Source of the DNA: Mesotaenium endlicherianum
Lineage: Eukaryota > Streptophyta > Zygnematophyceae > Zygnematales > Mesotaeniaceae
Length of the DNA stretch: 64,000 nt
Assembly (NCBI GenBank): GCA_009602735.1
Contig: WELA01004683.1
Location: forward strand, 86,710 to 150,709
Direction: 5' to 3'
This document shows positions 1 to 12,700 of the stretch, one piece after another; position 1 is the stretch's first letter; the number at the start of each line of letters is the position of its first letter. The notes beneath the pieces are model-generated. The model saw nothing but the letters and a program-made list of their open reading frames with translations. It was not told the DNA's origin and did not search any database. Made by a program: the position numbers and the translations under genes.

Positions 1-31
1 CCCCCGAAAGATTTGCACAATTTCCTCCATC

Positions 32-1308
32 CTAATATGCATGAAACAGTGACTTCAGAGTAACCTTGAAGAGAGTGGGCACCACAATGGGTACAGCCGC
101 AATGCCGTTGTACTTCGCTACGGCCTCCTTATATGCAGGCCGCTCTTTAGACACAGCCCAAAACTTTGCCAAATTGGGTCTTGATGAAATGTAATCTTTT
201 TTGCCGTTCAGCTCTGTCCTAGTAAGAACATTCATCAGCAGCACATCTGCCATAGAAAAGGCTGCACCTGCAGCATAAGGGTTCTGCTTCAGCTGCTGTT
301 CAGCATAGTCGAGCAATGACTGCAGATTGTTGTCCAGCTCTTGTTTCACATTGCTGTCTTGCATCTGCTGACCCTGCTGCTTGAAGTAATCAATTCTTTT
401 CTTCAATGACTCTCCAACCTCTGGATGCCTCTTGAGCTCTGCTTCCGCTACCTTTAGACGGAAGTTGTTGAAAAATTTACCCACAGCAGGCTGCTGTGAG
501 AATGTGTAGAGGTTTGCATCCCATGCATTTACCCTGTCATACCAACCGTCAACAGTACTGCGGTCGACTTTGTCGCCACCTAGAGGTCCACCACCAAGGT
601 TGTCGACATACCTGGAACACAGGTGAAAGCCAATCAGCACATATCTCGTTGTTTTTGAACTCCCTTCTTGAGCTTAGAAAGAACCACCACAGGTCAAAGC
701 TGATACAGACCATTGTCTTCCAAATGGAGGCTCCCGTCGTCGACCATGAAATTATTGATGTTTGTAAGAGGGACCACAGCATCACCATAAACACCTTTGT
801 TACATTCCTAGGAGGTTAATTCACTGCAAGAAGAAAGCTGCTTCATACAGAGGTGGGACGAATATAGAGACTAGGTACTACAGACGTTGGACAAATACAG
901 GACAGAAAACAGCTAGAACGCCCTCTGTAGCTCACCATGTTCGATAAGATGCTTCACAAGATGGAAGAACTTCTTTCAGATAGAGGTACAGATAATCAGA
1001 TATAACAACACCTAAGTCAAAGCTCTGTAGCTCAACATTTTCCAAAAAAGTCATCTGGTTTTGAAAAACTAATGTGAAGGGAGAAGAACTTACTTCAGGA
1101 TGTCAGTGCTGTCTGTGATAAATTTTCCATCCTCCAGCTTTAGGGCAGGAACTGTAGCGCTAGGGTTTACTTTCAAGAAGTCAGCCGTCAAATGCTCCCC
1201 AGACAGTACGTTCACTGTTTTTGTCTCATACTTGAAACCTTTCTCTGCAAGGCCAAGCCTCGTCTTCTGCGGGTTGTAAGCCAATGGGAAGTCGTACAAG
1301 ACAGGCAC
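32..1308 (-). CDS. Glutathione S-transferase, TCHQD-like (2 exons)
   Basis: Predicted soluble glutathione transferase of 264 aa. Exon 1 is 1308-1094 and exon 2 is 611-32; the GT donor at 1093 and AG acceptor at 612 join in phase 2 within a Lys codon. Exon 1 gives the thioredoxin-like N-terminal domain (starts MPVLYDFPLAYNPQKTRLGL, then NPSATVPALKLEDG and a DSTDIL glutathione-binding turn). Exon 2 gives the helical C-terminal domain, with FSMADVLLMNVLTR near residue 205 and YISSRPNLAKFWAVSKERP. Length and the C-terminal motifs resemble the plant TCHQD class (about 266 aa). The residue at the usual catalytic Ser position is not clearly Ser (region YNPQK), so activity is uncertain. The gene is divergent from the CCDC12 gene. 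GST assignment is firm; the TCHQD class is from remembered family patterns. Confidence 0.88.
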
Positions 1309-2904
1309 CTGTCGTGAAATGCAACACTAAAAACTGATGAGAAAGTATGTCTCAGTATTCAGACTGAAGTCTATGTTGCTTCTTACTCCTGATCAGTGAC
1401 AGGAGATCCAGGCCTACTGTGAGCATGTGTTTGTTAAGTGCTACTCATAAAGTAGCTCGCAAAACAATTTATACATCTTAAGCTATGCACGCATGTATCA
1501 AACGAAGTGTCCAGATGAGATATCACAACTATGTTTTGCAGCATTAATATGCCCCCCAAAGCACACTCTGTGCCCTCCCATTACAAGAGCAGAGAGCTAC
1601 CAATCCTGGATAATAGTACTATACTAATGGTACCCTCTACTTTAAAACGGTTGACAGTAGCTTCATGCCTGGAAGTAAGATGCTTACTGATTTCTTAGAA
1701 GTAGCCATAAATGAATCTGATGAACCTTCCTGTCGGTCTTGCCTATTTTTCAAAGCTGACCCGCCTCCCTGTTGAGACTTGATGCTGAACAAAGTCGTTG
1801 ACAAAGTTTTTGCGTTGGCTAACTGAGGAAAGGGCCTTGTGCTGGGAAGAAGCTCCCGCTTGAATGATATCGACGACTGGCCCGAGCTATGATTTCTGGA
1901 CAATAGACGAGATGACAAGACGAGAGTATTGGTAGGGCCTGGCAGCAGGGTGAGGGCACTCATTATGTCGCAGCTACAGGTATTAGACGTGCAGCAGAAT
2001 TTCGTGCAGATTAGATCTAAGTTGAGAATAGATTCTATAGACTTCTTCAGAAACTCCGGACACAGAAGATATATGACACTCGCGAGCTTGAGTTACTACT
2101 GTAAGACATCCGTTCATCACACCCCCCTTGGCCATATGACGCCATCATTCCCCCCCTCTGTGACCCTCTGCGGCATGCACGTCATGTTGCTATTCTCACT
2201 TTGCAGCACTTATTAGCACTCCAATGTTTCTGGAATCATTAGTGTCCAGACAGTATTAATCCAAGGGCTACCGAAGCAGCCGAGAGCACTTTGGTTCCCT
2301 AGCATCTTAGACACGTACACAGTGTAGGTACTTACCACTCACCACTTGGCAGCGTCTGTGGAGGTCAAATGATGTGCCTTCGCTGGGACTGTACTTTCTG
2401 TCCGCAAAAGTGAGCATAAGCCAGCAGGAGAAATGGTAGACATAACGGTTCCTGCTTAGGTCTGCTGTACACTCCAAATTACTCCAACTCTAGTTCTTGC
2501 TCGAATGACCAGCCACGTGTAGAATTTCTACAATGTAGGTACTTCATTCTCGTACTCTGAAGTTTTGACGACTTGGAGTCCCGAAACGTAGGGACTGCAC
2601 TGATTGGAACTGACCTTCGTTGGACAAAGTTGAAAGCCAATGTTTGTTTCGCGTCTCCTGAAATTAAGTGGGAGTTCATTCAAATTACAGCCTATATACG
2701 AGCACCTCCACAGACCCTGTTTGGACCTAACTCGTGCTACTGTCACAAGGACGGGTGTATCAGATTCTTAATCAGAAATTTCTTCTCTGCCTTCTGAATT
2801 ATTCCCTTGTTTGGCTGGGATACACTTCGCAGAAAGTTGAAGAGTTTGTAACGAAGGGTGTCTCAGGCTTAAACTTTTTACTTCCTTCTTGTCCAGCTCA
2901 GGAC
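1309..2904. other. Divergent intergenic region, no gene seen
   Basis: This 1.6 kb lies between the start codons of the minus-strand GST and the plus-strand CCDC12 gene, so it should hold both promoters and 5' UTRs. Short ORFs on both strands show no recognisable domain. A CAG acceptor-like site lies just before the CCDC12 ATG, so a 5' UTR intron is possible. I see no clear TATA box or repeat. Confidence 0.5.
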
Positions 2905-5900
2905 ATGGACGAAGCAGCGGAAAGAAAAGAAAGACTGAGGGCTCTGCGTGCAGCAGCGGAGCTCGCGCAAGAGGAAAGGGCTGGCGCCGGAGGAGATGAG
3001 GAGATGAATGAAGATGAAGAGGTTCCACATGAAACAGAACCTGAGGCGACTATAGAGGAAGAAGAAGAAGAAGAAGAAGACGAAATGTAAGCAGTGAATA
3101 TTTCTGTTCATGCAATGGTGCTATGTTGTGCCATATTCTGCGCATGGTTTGCGTCACGATAGGGTAAGCTTGACCAGGGGAAGTACAAGTGCCACTCTAT
3201 GGAAAAGCTAAGCCTGCAGCCAAATCTGTTAGCATTGCTAGTAAAACTCTGTGCTAAGATGAAACGTTAGTAGCGCTGAAGAGGCATCAAGGAAGAGAGT
3301 TGGTGCTTGCCCGAGTCCTGCTGGGGGTTTTTTATGGGGTCAGAACAGAGACTCAAATGTTTGAAGAGTCTATCATAGGAAGCACCAAGCATGAGAGGAG
3401 AAGCAGGGAGTTTTGTTCATGTCGGCGGGCTTCGTGCAGTGCAATACTCACTTTGGGCATTCTGTTTGCCATCAACAGCTGAAATACCATCTCTACAAAC
3501 TACATCTTCTTACTCTTAAAACTACATGACCTTAGTTTTGAACCCCAGATTTTACATAGTGGGCCAGCACGGCATGCATCGCCTAAAACCTTATACCCTG
3601 GGTATGGAATGAGGTTAGGGTACAGCAGGACAAGCGACCCTGATGTGATCTGAAGTCGATCTAAGTTCCGAGTCCTTCAGAAGCCCTCCATTAAATTAGA
3701 GTCTGCTTTACTCCTATGAATTTAAGTCCCTAGGTGTATCCTTGAGCCTGGGGTTTATTATACTACAGAGGGAGTGGCGAGGTTGCGATTTTGAGGTAAT
3801 AAGTCGAGCTGGCGCATCTGCATAAGCAAAGAGGTGCTGTTTCAGAACCTCAACGGTCGATAAGAAGCAGCAGTATGGGCTGTAAAGTAGCAGACGAGTT
3901 GGCCCTTGTACAGGTGTAGATTCATACGTGAGGATCGTGATTTGTTGCGAGTCACTTTGAGGGTTCAAGGGGTTTGCTGGTACAGGGTTTCGGGTTCCTG
4001 TCTTAAGTTAGGATTTAGTGCTTCCTTGCACGTGTACATGAGCTGCGTCAGACGATGTTGTATGCTACGAGACGTTTTTGGCTAAAGATGTGTGCTTGTA
4101 CAGAATTGAGCTTGTCATTTAGTGTCTCCTAGAAAGTGCCCCACTCTGCAGTTCCTACAGCTGCATGTAGACTTATACGGAAGCACCTGGGGCTTAGAAA
4201 GGGAGCTTGTTCACAGCTACTGTTGTCCTCCTTGTCAGTGTTGCGGAAATTGCCCCCTTCTGCACAAGACTGCACCTGCCGTACTTTACTTATGTGTACT
4301 AGACTGCGGCATTGTCTCTCTAAATGTACCTGCCTTTACCTTATGCATGTCACAAGCAAAGGAAAGCAAAGCGCGCGGGTGTGTGTGAGAGAGAGGGTAT
4401 GCATGTGAGGGTCTGTGCTATCGTACTGGTCGAGATGGTTTTCAGCAGTCGGCTTGTGCTAGAGCTTCTTATGCAGTGAGCCTGAGCTCAGCTGTCAGCC
4501 TCTTAATTCCTCTCCCCCTGCTGTCTGGCAATAGGTAGAGTAGACAAGTGGGCAAGTGGGCCCAGCATCGCGTCCTGGTGCGACGTGTTGTGGGTGTGCG
4601 TGCATGTGCAGAGCGCAAGAGTTGAAGTTCCGGAACTATCTGCCAAGGGACACGCATCTGCAGCAGAGCAAGGTGGCGCCGCCTCAGCTTCCCAAGTTTG
4701 AGGACCCCATGCTTGCCGTCACGCCTGCACAAGTGGTCCCCGCGGAGGTACGCGCTCGTCCAGGTGGCAACAGCTTAGGGCTTGCCTGCTCAGGGCCACG
4801 TGTCAAGCGCCTGATGTGCTTTTTCGATCTTCAGCCACATGCTTAACTGGTGTAGGGTTTCTTGTACTACCCTGCTCCACGCTTGGGGCGCCCTTGTGCT
4901 CATGCATGGATGTGCCAGATGGGTGCAAATGGTTGCTTGATGCAAGCATGGCAGGAAAGTTGCCCCACCTTTTGCTCTTCGCCCCAGCACGTTATTTGCA
5001 GCACGTGTCTGAGTGAGTATACATGCACGCACACACGCACACGCATACATATACACATGCGCGCACACCGACACACACATGCAAGCACACAATTATGGTC
5101 CTGTACTGTGCGTGCGTGAGCAAAGAAGCAGGATGCAGGAGAGGCCGCCTGACTTGCGGCTTGTACTGAATGGAGACAGTGGACTGTGAGTGCAAGTCAT
5201 GTACGTAGATTGGTGAACTTATGCCGCAAGTAAGCGCTGATTACTGGCATGAAGTACAGGGTAGAACACTCGCGTGTGCATCTGCACATACGAGCGTGCG
5301 CGTCGGTGTGTTTCTCGCGGGCGGTTGTCTGACCGCCTCCTCATGGCTATCCTGTTCTGCCTCTCCCTTGTGTCGACCTTAACTCAAATTTTCCTCTTTG
5401 CCTTTATAATATCCCCTCCTCACGTTCGTTTTACTCCATCCTCTCCTCATCCACCCCTCTCTCCCTCTTGACTCCATGCTCGCTTGGCTCTGCCTCCTCA
5501 CCTTCTTCCTCGTCGTCTCTGCGGCCGCCCATTCCGCAGGACCCGATAACGAGCATCGCGCCAAAGAAGCCCAACTGGGACCTTCGGCGGGACGTGGCCA
5601 AGCGGCTGGAGAAGCTGGAGAGGCGGACGCAGAGGGCCATGATCGAGCTCATGCGTAACCTCCGCGACATCATCCCCGCCTCCTGTCCCTCCTCTTTGAT
5701 CTTCTTGGCCCAGCTTTAGCCCCCCTGTGAAGCCGCCATAAACGCTCATAGGCCGTGGGTCCTCTGTTTGGTCGGGCGTGGTGGCAGTTGCATGTTTCAG
5801 TGTCAACGTTTCAATCTCAGCCTACATACTTCGTACAGTTTCAGATCCTGTTGGGATCGTTCTGTTTTCTCGTCAGTGAGCAGAGAGGAGAGGTGCAAAC

Positions 5901-6107
5901 GCCTGCTTGACTGCATCCAATGCGCCTAAAATGCTCTTCCATTTTGCGAGAACCTACGCCCTGCAACAGTTTCCTGTGAGTGTACTGCTGGTGCCCTACC
6001 TCACGCCTGGCTTGGTACGCTGTTGTTATGACGCAGAGGAGGAGGAGAAGAGGCGACAAGAAGCGGCCGAGCTGAATGGAGGAGGTGAAAGCGTCGAGGA
6101 AGAGTAG
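2905..6107 (+). CDS. CCDC12/Cwf18-type pre-mRNA splicing factor (4 exons)
   Basis: Orthologue of CCDC12/Cwf18, a small spliceosome-associated protein that acts in the nucleus. Exons are 2905-3086, 4612-4747, 5540-5654 and 6037-6107; GT/AG sites and phases (2, 0, 1) all agree and give 167 aa, close to the 166 aa of human CCDC12. Exon 1 encodes an Arg/Ala-rich helix (RKERLRALRAAAELAQEE) and an acidic tail of repeated Glu from a GAA run. Exon 2 carries the hallmark LKFRNYLPRD. Exon 3 carries PKKPNWDLRRDVAKRLEKLE and RRTQRAMIELM. Exon 4 is a charged coiled-coil end that stops at TAG 6105-6107. The ATG at 2905 has G at -3 and G at +4. Introns are long (1525, 792 and 382 bp). Confidence 0.9.
5017..5092. 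repeat. CA-rich microsatellite in CCDC12 intron 2
   Basis: Imperfect alternating purine-pyrimidine run of CACACG/CATACA type inside the second intron of the CCDC12 gene. Alternating CA/CG tracts can adopt Z-DNA; no function is implied here. Confidence 0.75.
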
Positions 6108-7846
6108 ACTTTGATTCCTTGGGGTAGGTATCATGGAGTTAGTTGGCACTGAAAAGTGAAGGCCTCTTAAATGTATGAAGCCTCAAGTTTTGAAGAACTT
6201 GGATGTGGGCAGCTTGGTTAGGTTAATGCTTTTTCCCCTCGTAAGTTCTCGACAGTCGGCTGTTGAGTAATATTGTTTTATTTCTATGAAATGTAGATAG
6301 CTCTAGCAACAGGTATGACAACGGTTCTTTCACAATGTCGTCGTCACGGTGCCGCACTAGGACACTTGAGGTTGTAGGACCAGTTAGTGACATAAAAGAT
6401 ATTGCCATGTGGCAAGAGCTGCTAGGTACCCCTGGCTAATGGTATACGACCTGCAGAATATGGTAGTTGAACAGGCGTATTCAAGTAGATGTCAGCGCCG
6501 CACCACCACACTCCGTCTACATGCTATGGTGAAGTTGGTAATCAGAACAGCGTAGGTAACAACATTCTTGTAACCAATACCATACTTGTCAGCATCCCGC
6601 TTTGTTACGTGTATCTTGCTCTTCTAATGAGTCTCGCTTTGCGTCATAGCGGGAACAACTATTTTGGGGCTTTGCATATTTCCACAAGGATGACTCAAAT
6701 TCAGCAGTGTCAAATGACTACTATTGCGAAAGGACAAGAGTATGGGGAGGGGGCGGGGGGCAAAGAGCAGCTGTGGCTGTGCATGGTAAGCTAAACGCTC
6801 TCATGTGCACCCTCTTGCCAGTTGAAATTCATGTTGAGGAGCTTTCATGTGGTCGAGTTTCTCCGCAATTGCACTTAATTGCCGGTCTTTATGTGAGCAT
6901 GTGTCCTGCTCTTCTAGCATCTGGCAGCCGGCCGCAACTTCAAGGGAAGATTTTAAGATGAAGACCATCAACTTTTGGTAGGGGACATAGAGGGAGGATG
7001 TGTTAGCTAGCGGGCCCATTTGCTTAGCCTCACGTAAAAACGGTGACCTTGAGCTCCGGGGTCATTTGGGGTATGGCAAGCCGAGCCCTCGATTCAAAAC
7101 TTTGTCAATGTTAATTGCAATTTTTGATATTATAAAATCCGTCTCAAATAGAAAAGTTGTCCTATAAAACCCTTACAATCTCAAATGAATGTCACATGAA
7201 ACCCCAAAATCTTAAAATGCCCTATAAAAAATGTTGTGGACTGGTATGATGCCATATAAAAATGCTTCAAATTATCTTCAAAAGTTTGTCAGATGATCTC
7301 GGATACCCTGACCGTCGAGCAAGCCCGAGAATGTTTCCGAAATCCACAAATTTGGTCAAATTGAGGAGCCTTATGGCAGGAGATGCGATGAGTGGAACAT
7401 TGTTAGCAACCATGAAGTGCAGGGGGGGCATTAGAAAGAGCTGGCAAGAGTATGAATTGGAGGTGGCGGGGATCCACCGGTAGAGACGGCAAGGTATAAA
7501 AGAGGAGACGCGAAGGTCGCACAAAGAGTTGCCAAAGGTTGGAAGGGTAGACGCCACATGTTAGCAGGAAGCGAAAGAAGAGACGACAAGAGTACGTACG
7601 TCAGAGACCTTAGGCCCTTGATTTTCAGAATATCCAACGGTACTTATAAGATTTTTGTATGTAAGAAAAGCACCCACACATAATCTTCGTAAACTATCTA
7701 CGTAATTGCGTGCTTTTCTATAGCCACCGCTCCCGATGGAGGGAATCTAATTGAGATAATGCTTGTTTTGAATGAATTTTATTACATTCAAAAATGAAAA
7801 TAAGTAAATTTTATTTTGAATCCTTGGGGCCTGGCCGGGATATATG
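6108..7846. other. Intergenic, no gene seen
   Basis: This stretch lies downstream of CCDC12. It contains only short ORFs without recognisable motifs, and several near-repeats of CCCTATAAAA-like words around 7155-7260. No transposon termini or RNA genes were recognised. Confidence 0.5.
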
Positions 7847-8142
7847 AGCAGGGGTACGCGAGAAGAGACGGCAGGGGGTTGGCAAGGGTACGAGAGCGGA
7901 GACAGCAGAGGTACGTGAGCAGAGACGGCAGTAGTACGCGAGTAGAGACGGCAAGGGTACGCGAGCAAAGATAGCCGAGGGATACGCGAGCACAGATGGC
8001 CGGGGTACGCGAGCAAAGATGGCAGGGGTACGCGAGCAGAGACGGCAGGGGTATGAGAACAGAGTTGGCAGGGGTACGAGAACAGAGACGTCAGGGGTAC
8101 GCGAGCAGATGGCAAGGTGTGCGAGCAGATACGGTAGGGGTG
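7847..8142. repeat. 23-bp minisatellite, first block
   Basis: Tandem array with a 23-bp unit containing GGGGTACGCGAGCAGAG, with one to several substitutions per copy and some deletions (as in AGCAGATGGCAAGGTGTGCG). Because 23 is not a multiple of 3, long spurious ORFs run through it in several frames. The same unit resumes at 8569. Confidence 0.9.
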
Positions 8143-8274
8143 CTTTTGCGCCCCATTTGTATAGCTGGCATTATTCTTACTATTTCTGCGTACCGCTAAC
8201 TTTTGCTAACTTTTATTTCTATACCCGCCACCTATGCCCACGAGGTTCCAAGGTGTTCCAAGGTGTCCCTTTTT

Positions 8275-8568
8275 TTGGCGTAGCGCTACTATATAACAAC
8301 TAGGCGGTATTTTCGCGTACCGCTGCTTTATAGCCACTAGGCGGTGTTACAGCGTACCTCTGCTATAATGACAAGTAGGCGGTAGTTCCGCGTACCGCTG
8401 CTTTATGGCGACCGATGGCGACTAGGCCGTTTTACCGCGTACCTAGTGTCATCGGAAGGCGGTATTTCCGCGTACCTCTGCTATAATGGCAACCAGGCCC
8501 GCGTACCGCTACTTTATGACGACTCGGTCATATTGTACCTCTGCTATATTGCAACGAGGTGATATTTC
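8275..8568. repeat. Second tandem array, about 40-bp unit
   Basis: Imperfect repeats, each containing AGGCGGTATTTCCGCGTACC followed by a C/TGCTTTATxGC or TCTGCTATAATGGC segment. About seven copies lie between the two blocks of the 23-bp minisatellite. Both units share the word CGCGTAC, so they may be related by origin. Confidence 0.75.
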
Positions 8569-9197
8569 CGCGTACGCGAGCAGAGATGGCAGGGGGTGCA
8601 GGGACAGATGGCAGACGTTGAAAGGTAGACGCCACGTGTTAGCAAGGAGCGCAAGCAGAGACGGCAGGAGTACGTGCGCTAGAGATGTGAGACGTACGTA
8701 AGCAGATTGAGCAGGGGCACGCGACCTGAGGCGGCTTGGCAGGGGTACGATAGCAGAGACGGCAGGGGTACGCGAGTAGAGACGACAGAAGTACGGTTGC
8801 AGAGACGGTAGGGGTACGACAGCAGAGATGTCAGGGGTACGCGAGCAGAGATGGCAGGGGTACGACAGCAGAGATGGCGGTACGACAGCAGAGGTGGCAG
8901 ATGTGCGAGAACAGAGACGTCAGGGGTATGTAAGAAGAGATGGCAGGGGTACGACAGCAGAGATGTCAGGGGTAAGAAAGCAGAGATTGCAGGGGTTCGC
9001 AAACAGAGATGGCAGCAGATGGCAGGGGTACCACAAGAGAAATGGCAGGGTACGACAGTAGAAATGTTAGGGGTACGCGAGCAGACATCGCAGGGGTACG
9101 ATAGCTGAGATGGCAGGGGTACGCGAGCAGAGACGTCAGGGGTACGCGAGCAGATATGGATGGGATACGCGAGCACAGACGGCAGGGTACGACTGCA
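8569..9197. repeat. 23-bp minisatellite, second block
   Basis: Roughly 27 further copies of the 23-bp unit (core GGGGTACGCGAGCAGAG or GGGGTACGACAGCAGAG). Two subtypes, CGCGAGCAG and CGACAGCAG, alternate irregularly, which suggests growth by local duplication. No spacer pattern is present, so this is not a CRISPR array. Confidence 0.9.
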
Positions 9198-9710
9198 GTA
9201 TTTAGCGTCATGGTCAACTACGGAATAAACTCGCCTACGAGTGCTCAATTATTGTTGTTGGCCTATTTTGCGTACTAGTAGACCTATGCTCGACATTTTG
9301 CGTACCATTCAAAAGTGCTTTTTCGCGACATGTTGCAAAAGTACTTTCATCTGTACAAGCCCATGTAAGCGGATGTAGTCCATCCTGTTCATCATTACAG
9401 CTGAACGTCGTCAACGCTGAAGCGGTCGAACTCGATCTTACATCGGTCCTCGTTGGCCAACAGTGGTCTACCGTACCCCGTGCAAGCCAGTGGAAGTAGA
9501 CTACCTAAAACAGCAGGGCACAGTAGCTCGCTGCAAATGGCAGCAAATGGTACCCTAACAGTTGCAGTAGCGAGGTCGAGGATTCCACGTGCTGTCTCAC
9601 CATATAAGAAATGCTTCAGCCTGCTCTAGCCCCCATGCAGGAGCAAGTCCACGGTTTGAAATGCTCTTATTTCATACTGATGCAGATGCAGCTTGATCAC
9701 TCTTAATACC
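9198..9710. other. Upstream region of the chloroplast membrane protein gene
   Basis: No ORF of interest. It should contain the promoter and 5' UTR of the gene starting at 9711. A CATATAAG word at 9600-9607 could be a TATA-like element, but this is weak. Confidence 0.35.
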
Positions 9711-12700
9711 ATGGCGGCAAGTCTTGTGTCTCAATTGAGCAGCGTTTACGCTAGCTGCACATTGATACAAGATCCTGCAGGCCCCCATTTGCGAGTACTT
9801 TCAACTTGTAGAATCGCAGCAGCTCCTTGCTCTCTTCGTCCGGTTGGAAATAGTGGAGCCTTAAACGAGAATGTAGGTCCCCTTCGCGCCTCTGGAACCT
9901 TTCGGAAGTTGGAACGAAAACACAATTCTGAAGTCGTTTGCTTGGGCAGTCAGCAGCTAATATGTAACAATACAGTTGGACGAGAAAGTACAAAACAACT
10001 AAGAAGTAGGGGTTCTACCTTTGCACAATATGCGGAAACACGTCATGGGTTCGAGGTAAAGACTAGCAGGACAGCAAGAGGAGCCCGACTTTTGAACTAC
10101 GAAGGACTAGAAAGGGGCGACCATAGCAGGTTCGTGTGTCATTCAGGGCGAAATGGGGCATCAAATGGCGCAACTAATGGAGCAACAAATGGAGCAACTA
10201 ACGGCGCAGCAAAAGGAGAGGCTGCAGTAGCAGATCCTGACATCATTCTCCGAGTAGCCCTGTGGACAGGATTTGCAGATTATATCCTGTGGCTTCTACT
10301 GCTTCCGTATGCACCTGTAAGTCATGCCTGCCCTTGATTAGCAAGAATTATGCTGCGCTTTTATGCTGCGCTTTTATGGCCAGCGTGCAGAAACAACAGA
10401 AAGCTGCAGGTTGCTGATCTTTTCTGCTTACCTTTAGAGATATTTTCTTTTTAGTACATGGTAATATACAATGAATGATCACAACTCCACAGCATATGGT
10501 GTAGCAGTTCTGAAAGGAACACCTGAGTTTGCAGCAGGGTCATCAAAGTGCCTTAAACAAATGCAGGACAGTGTTTGGTTTGTACTGTTCCAGACGTCCA
10601 TTCTTTTCTCTTTCATTAATTTCAACACCCGGCAGCGCAACAGAAGCACAGCAAAACATTCAGCATAGCTGCAGAAGTGTGGCTAGGCGACAGGATCGCT
10701 ATACAAAGGGTATCCGATTAATTCAGCTCATTTGTATATAATCTTCACATTACTCTGTCAAGGTAATCAACTGGTGCATCAACTGGTTCAATAGCTTCAG
10801 ACAAGTTCTAGTCTACGTCGTGCATTTACACTCGTGAGGATTGCCCCCATCGATTGTCACATGTGATTCTGCTCTTTCTGTTCCCTCTTGGCCACCCACT
10901 TTGCGCAGCAACTTGTGCACGATGGTGTCATGATGCAGGCCGTGGTGTACTTTTGCATCACTATAAAAAGCCATGTGTCTGTCTCTATGACTTGCCGGCC
11001 TAGTTAGTATCCATCCTGGTGCACCAAAATCATTAGCAGATAAGAAATGTCGAACGAGGAGTACCTTTTAATGAGCAAGCATGTAGGAAACACAAGCTGG
11101 CCGATATACTGGCATGTTAGCCTCCTGCAACTATCAGCATAACATCCATTGTTTACACAAAAGGGGTTAGTCTTCTATTTCCTCTCATATCCTGCCTTTT
11201 TCATTCTTATTCTGTGGCAGGGCAATCCGATCTGGGCAACCAAGCCGGAGACTCTGAAAGAGATCTTGGACCTATCCCTCAACTTTTTCTATGTGCTGCC
11301 ACTTGCCAATGCTGGTATTAATTCCCCCTCATCTATGCAATCAACGTGAGCTTTTGTCCTCGTATGTGCTACCTTGATTATCACAGTAGTGTGCACACAT
11401 GCTCGTGCTAGAGAATAAGTTAGTGTTTCCAGGGGGAAGTGCACTCAGTTCTAGAAGCCCCACGGACAGAAGCATGGGCAACATATTTTGAGCAGGTTCG
11501 CTTCCTCTTTATTGTAGTCTATTCGGAACTGGGCAGCACTAGTGTGTTCTACAGTGGTGAGATCAGTGTTCAGCTAAGGACGGTCCAGTTTATAAGAGCT
11601 CTGCTTCTCTGCTTTGTGGTGGATGAGCAGTGGGGCTGCACTTTCTGGAGGGACCGGTGCTGCATCCTGTGAGCTCTATCTCCCCCTCTCTTTCCCCCTC
11701 CCCCTCCCCTTACCCCCCTCCCTATCTTCTTTTCCTTTTCCTCTCCTATACCCTCTCCTCCCCCTCTCCCTCTCTTCTTTCCATTTCTCTCACACCCTCT
11801 CCCAACCCCTCTCCTACTCCCCTTATCCCCCCTCTCCCCCTCCCTATCCTCTTCCCCCCCTCCTCTCTCTCGCTCTCCCTCCCCCTCTCCCTGTCCCTCT
11901 CCCTCACCCTTCTCTCCTCTCCCTCTCCCTCTCTCTCTGTCTCTTTTAGGCATACAAGACATTTGCTCTGGTCTATGGACAGCCGGACCCAGCTGTGCAA
12001 GGGTTGCACTCTCAAGTACGAAGTCCGGTGTGGGTATCAATCACTTGTATGTGTGGCTGTGTCGTGTTTTGAAGTGCCTGATTTCAGTTGATGGAAGCAA
12101 ACGTCAATGTTTGATGCAAATAGCAGTACTCAGTGCAAGAAATGCGTGCTTACACAGCACTCGCTCATATGTGGACGTGGTGTATGGCCTTGGTGTGCTT
12201 GCAGAGCTCTGAGGCGTTGTTCAACTTGGTGAATGCATGGAGCCTCATGTTTGGCCCCATTCTGGCGTCCGATCGGCGCAGACGTGGCTATGCCACCCCG
12301 GTGGAGCTGCTGTGGATTTGCCAGATGCTTCTTACCAACGGTAACACCCATATTGCTGTTCCCTGTCTCTTGCTGCGTCTTGCAAACGTGCTGATGGGGG
12401 CCGCAAGCTGCATAGGAGAGTTGTTGGAACTCTTCTTACGGTGGGCTCTCTGTCTAAAAGCAGTCTTCAGTGAAGTTTCCTTATGCTGATTTGACGCCCA
12501 AAGACTCATGGATGCCTCAAAATCAACACATTTCAGGTCTGCCATCCCTTGAGGCTGCGTTTAAATTGGTGTATGACAGGGTTTGGCTGTCGATGCACAC
12601 CTTTCTATGTGGGGTTCGAATATTGAGGCAGTGAGTTCCTTGCACGAGTATACACTAATAACATCCCCTGATGAGGTGCTGCGAGCATAAGCTACTACCT

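Noticed and set aside
1637-2216. ORFs of 95-108 codons in the GST/CCDC12 intergenic region
   Set aside because: No domain, no splice context and mutually overlapping on opposite strands; expected by chance.
7847-9197. Regular short repeats resembling a CRISPR array, and a 189-codon minus-strand ORF (8679-9248)
   Set aside because: There are no unique spacers: the 23-bp unit is directly tandem. The ORF is the repeat read in a frame that happens to lack stops, and the setting is eukaryotic.
11433-11495. Possible exon GEVHSVLEAPRTEAWATYFEQ in the plastid protein gene
   Set aside because: Good acceptor and donor, but it is open only in phase 0 while the previous exon ends in phase 1; no supporting similarity is known to me.
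11570-12091. ORFs of about 150 codons on both strands
   Set aside because: They are translations of the C/T-rich low-complexity tract (Ser/Pro/Leu or Arg/Glu/Gly runs) inside an intron.
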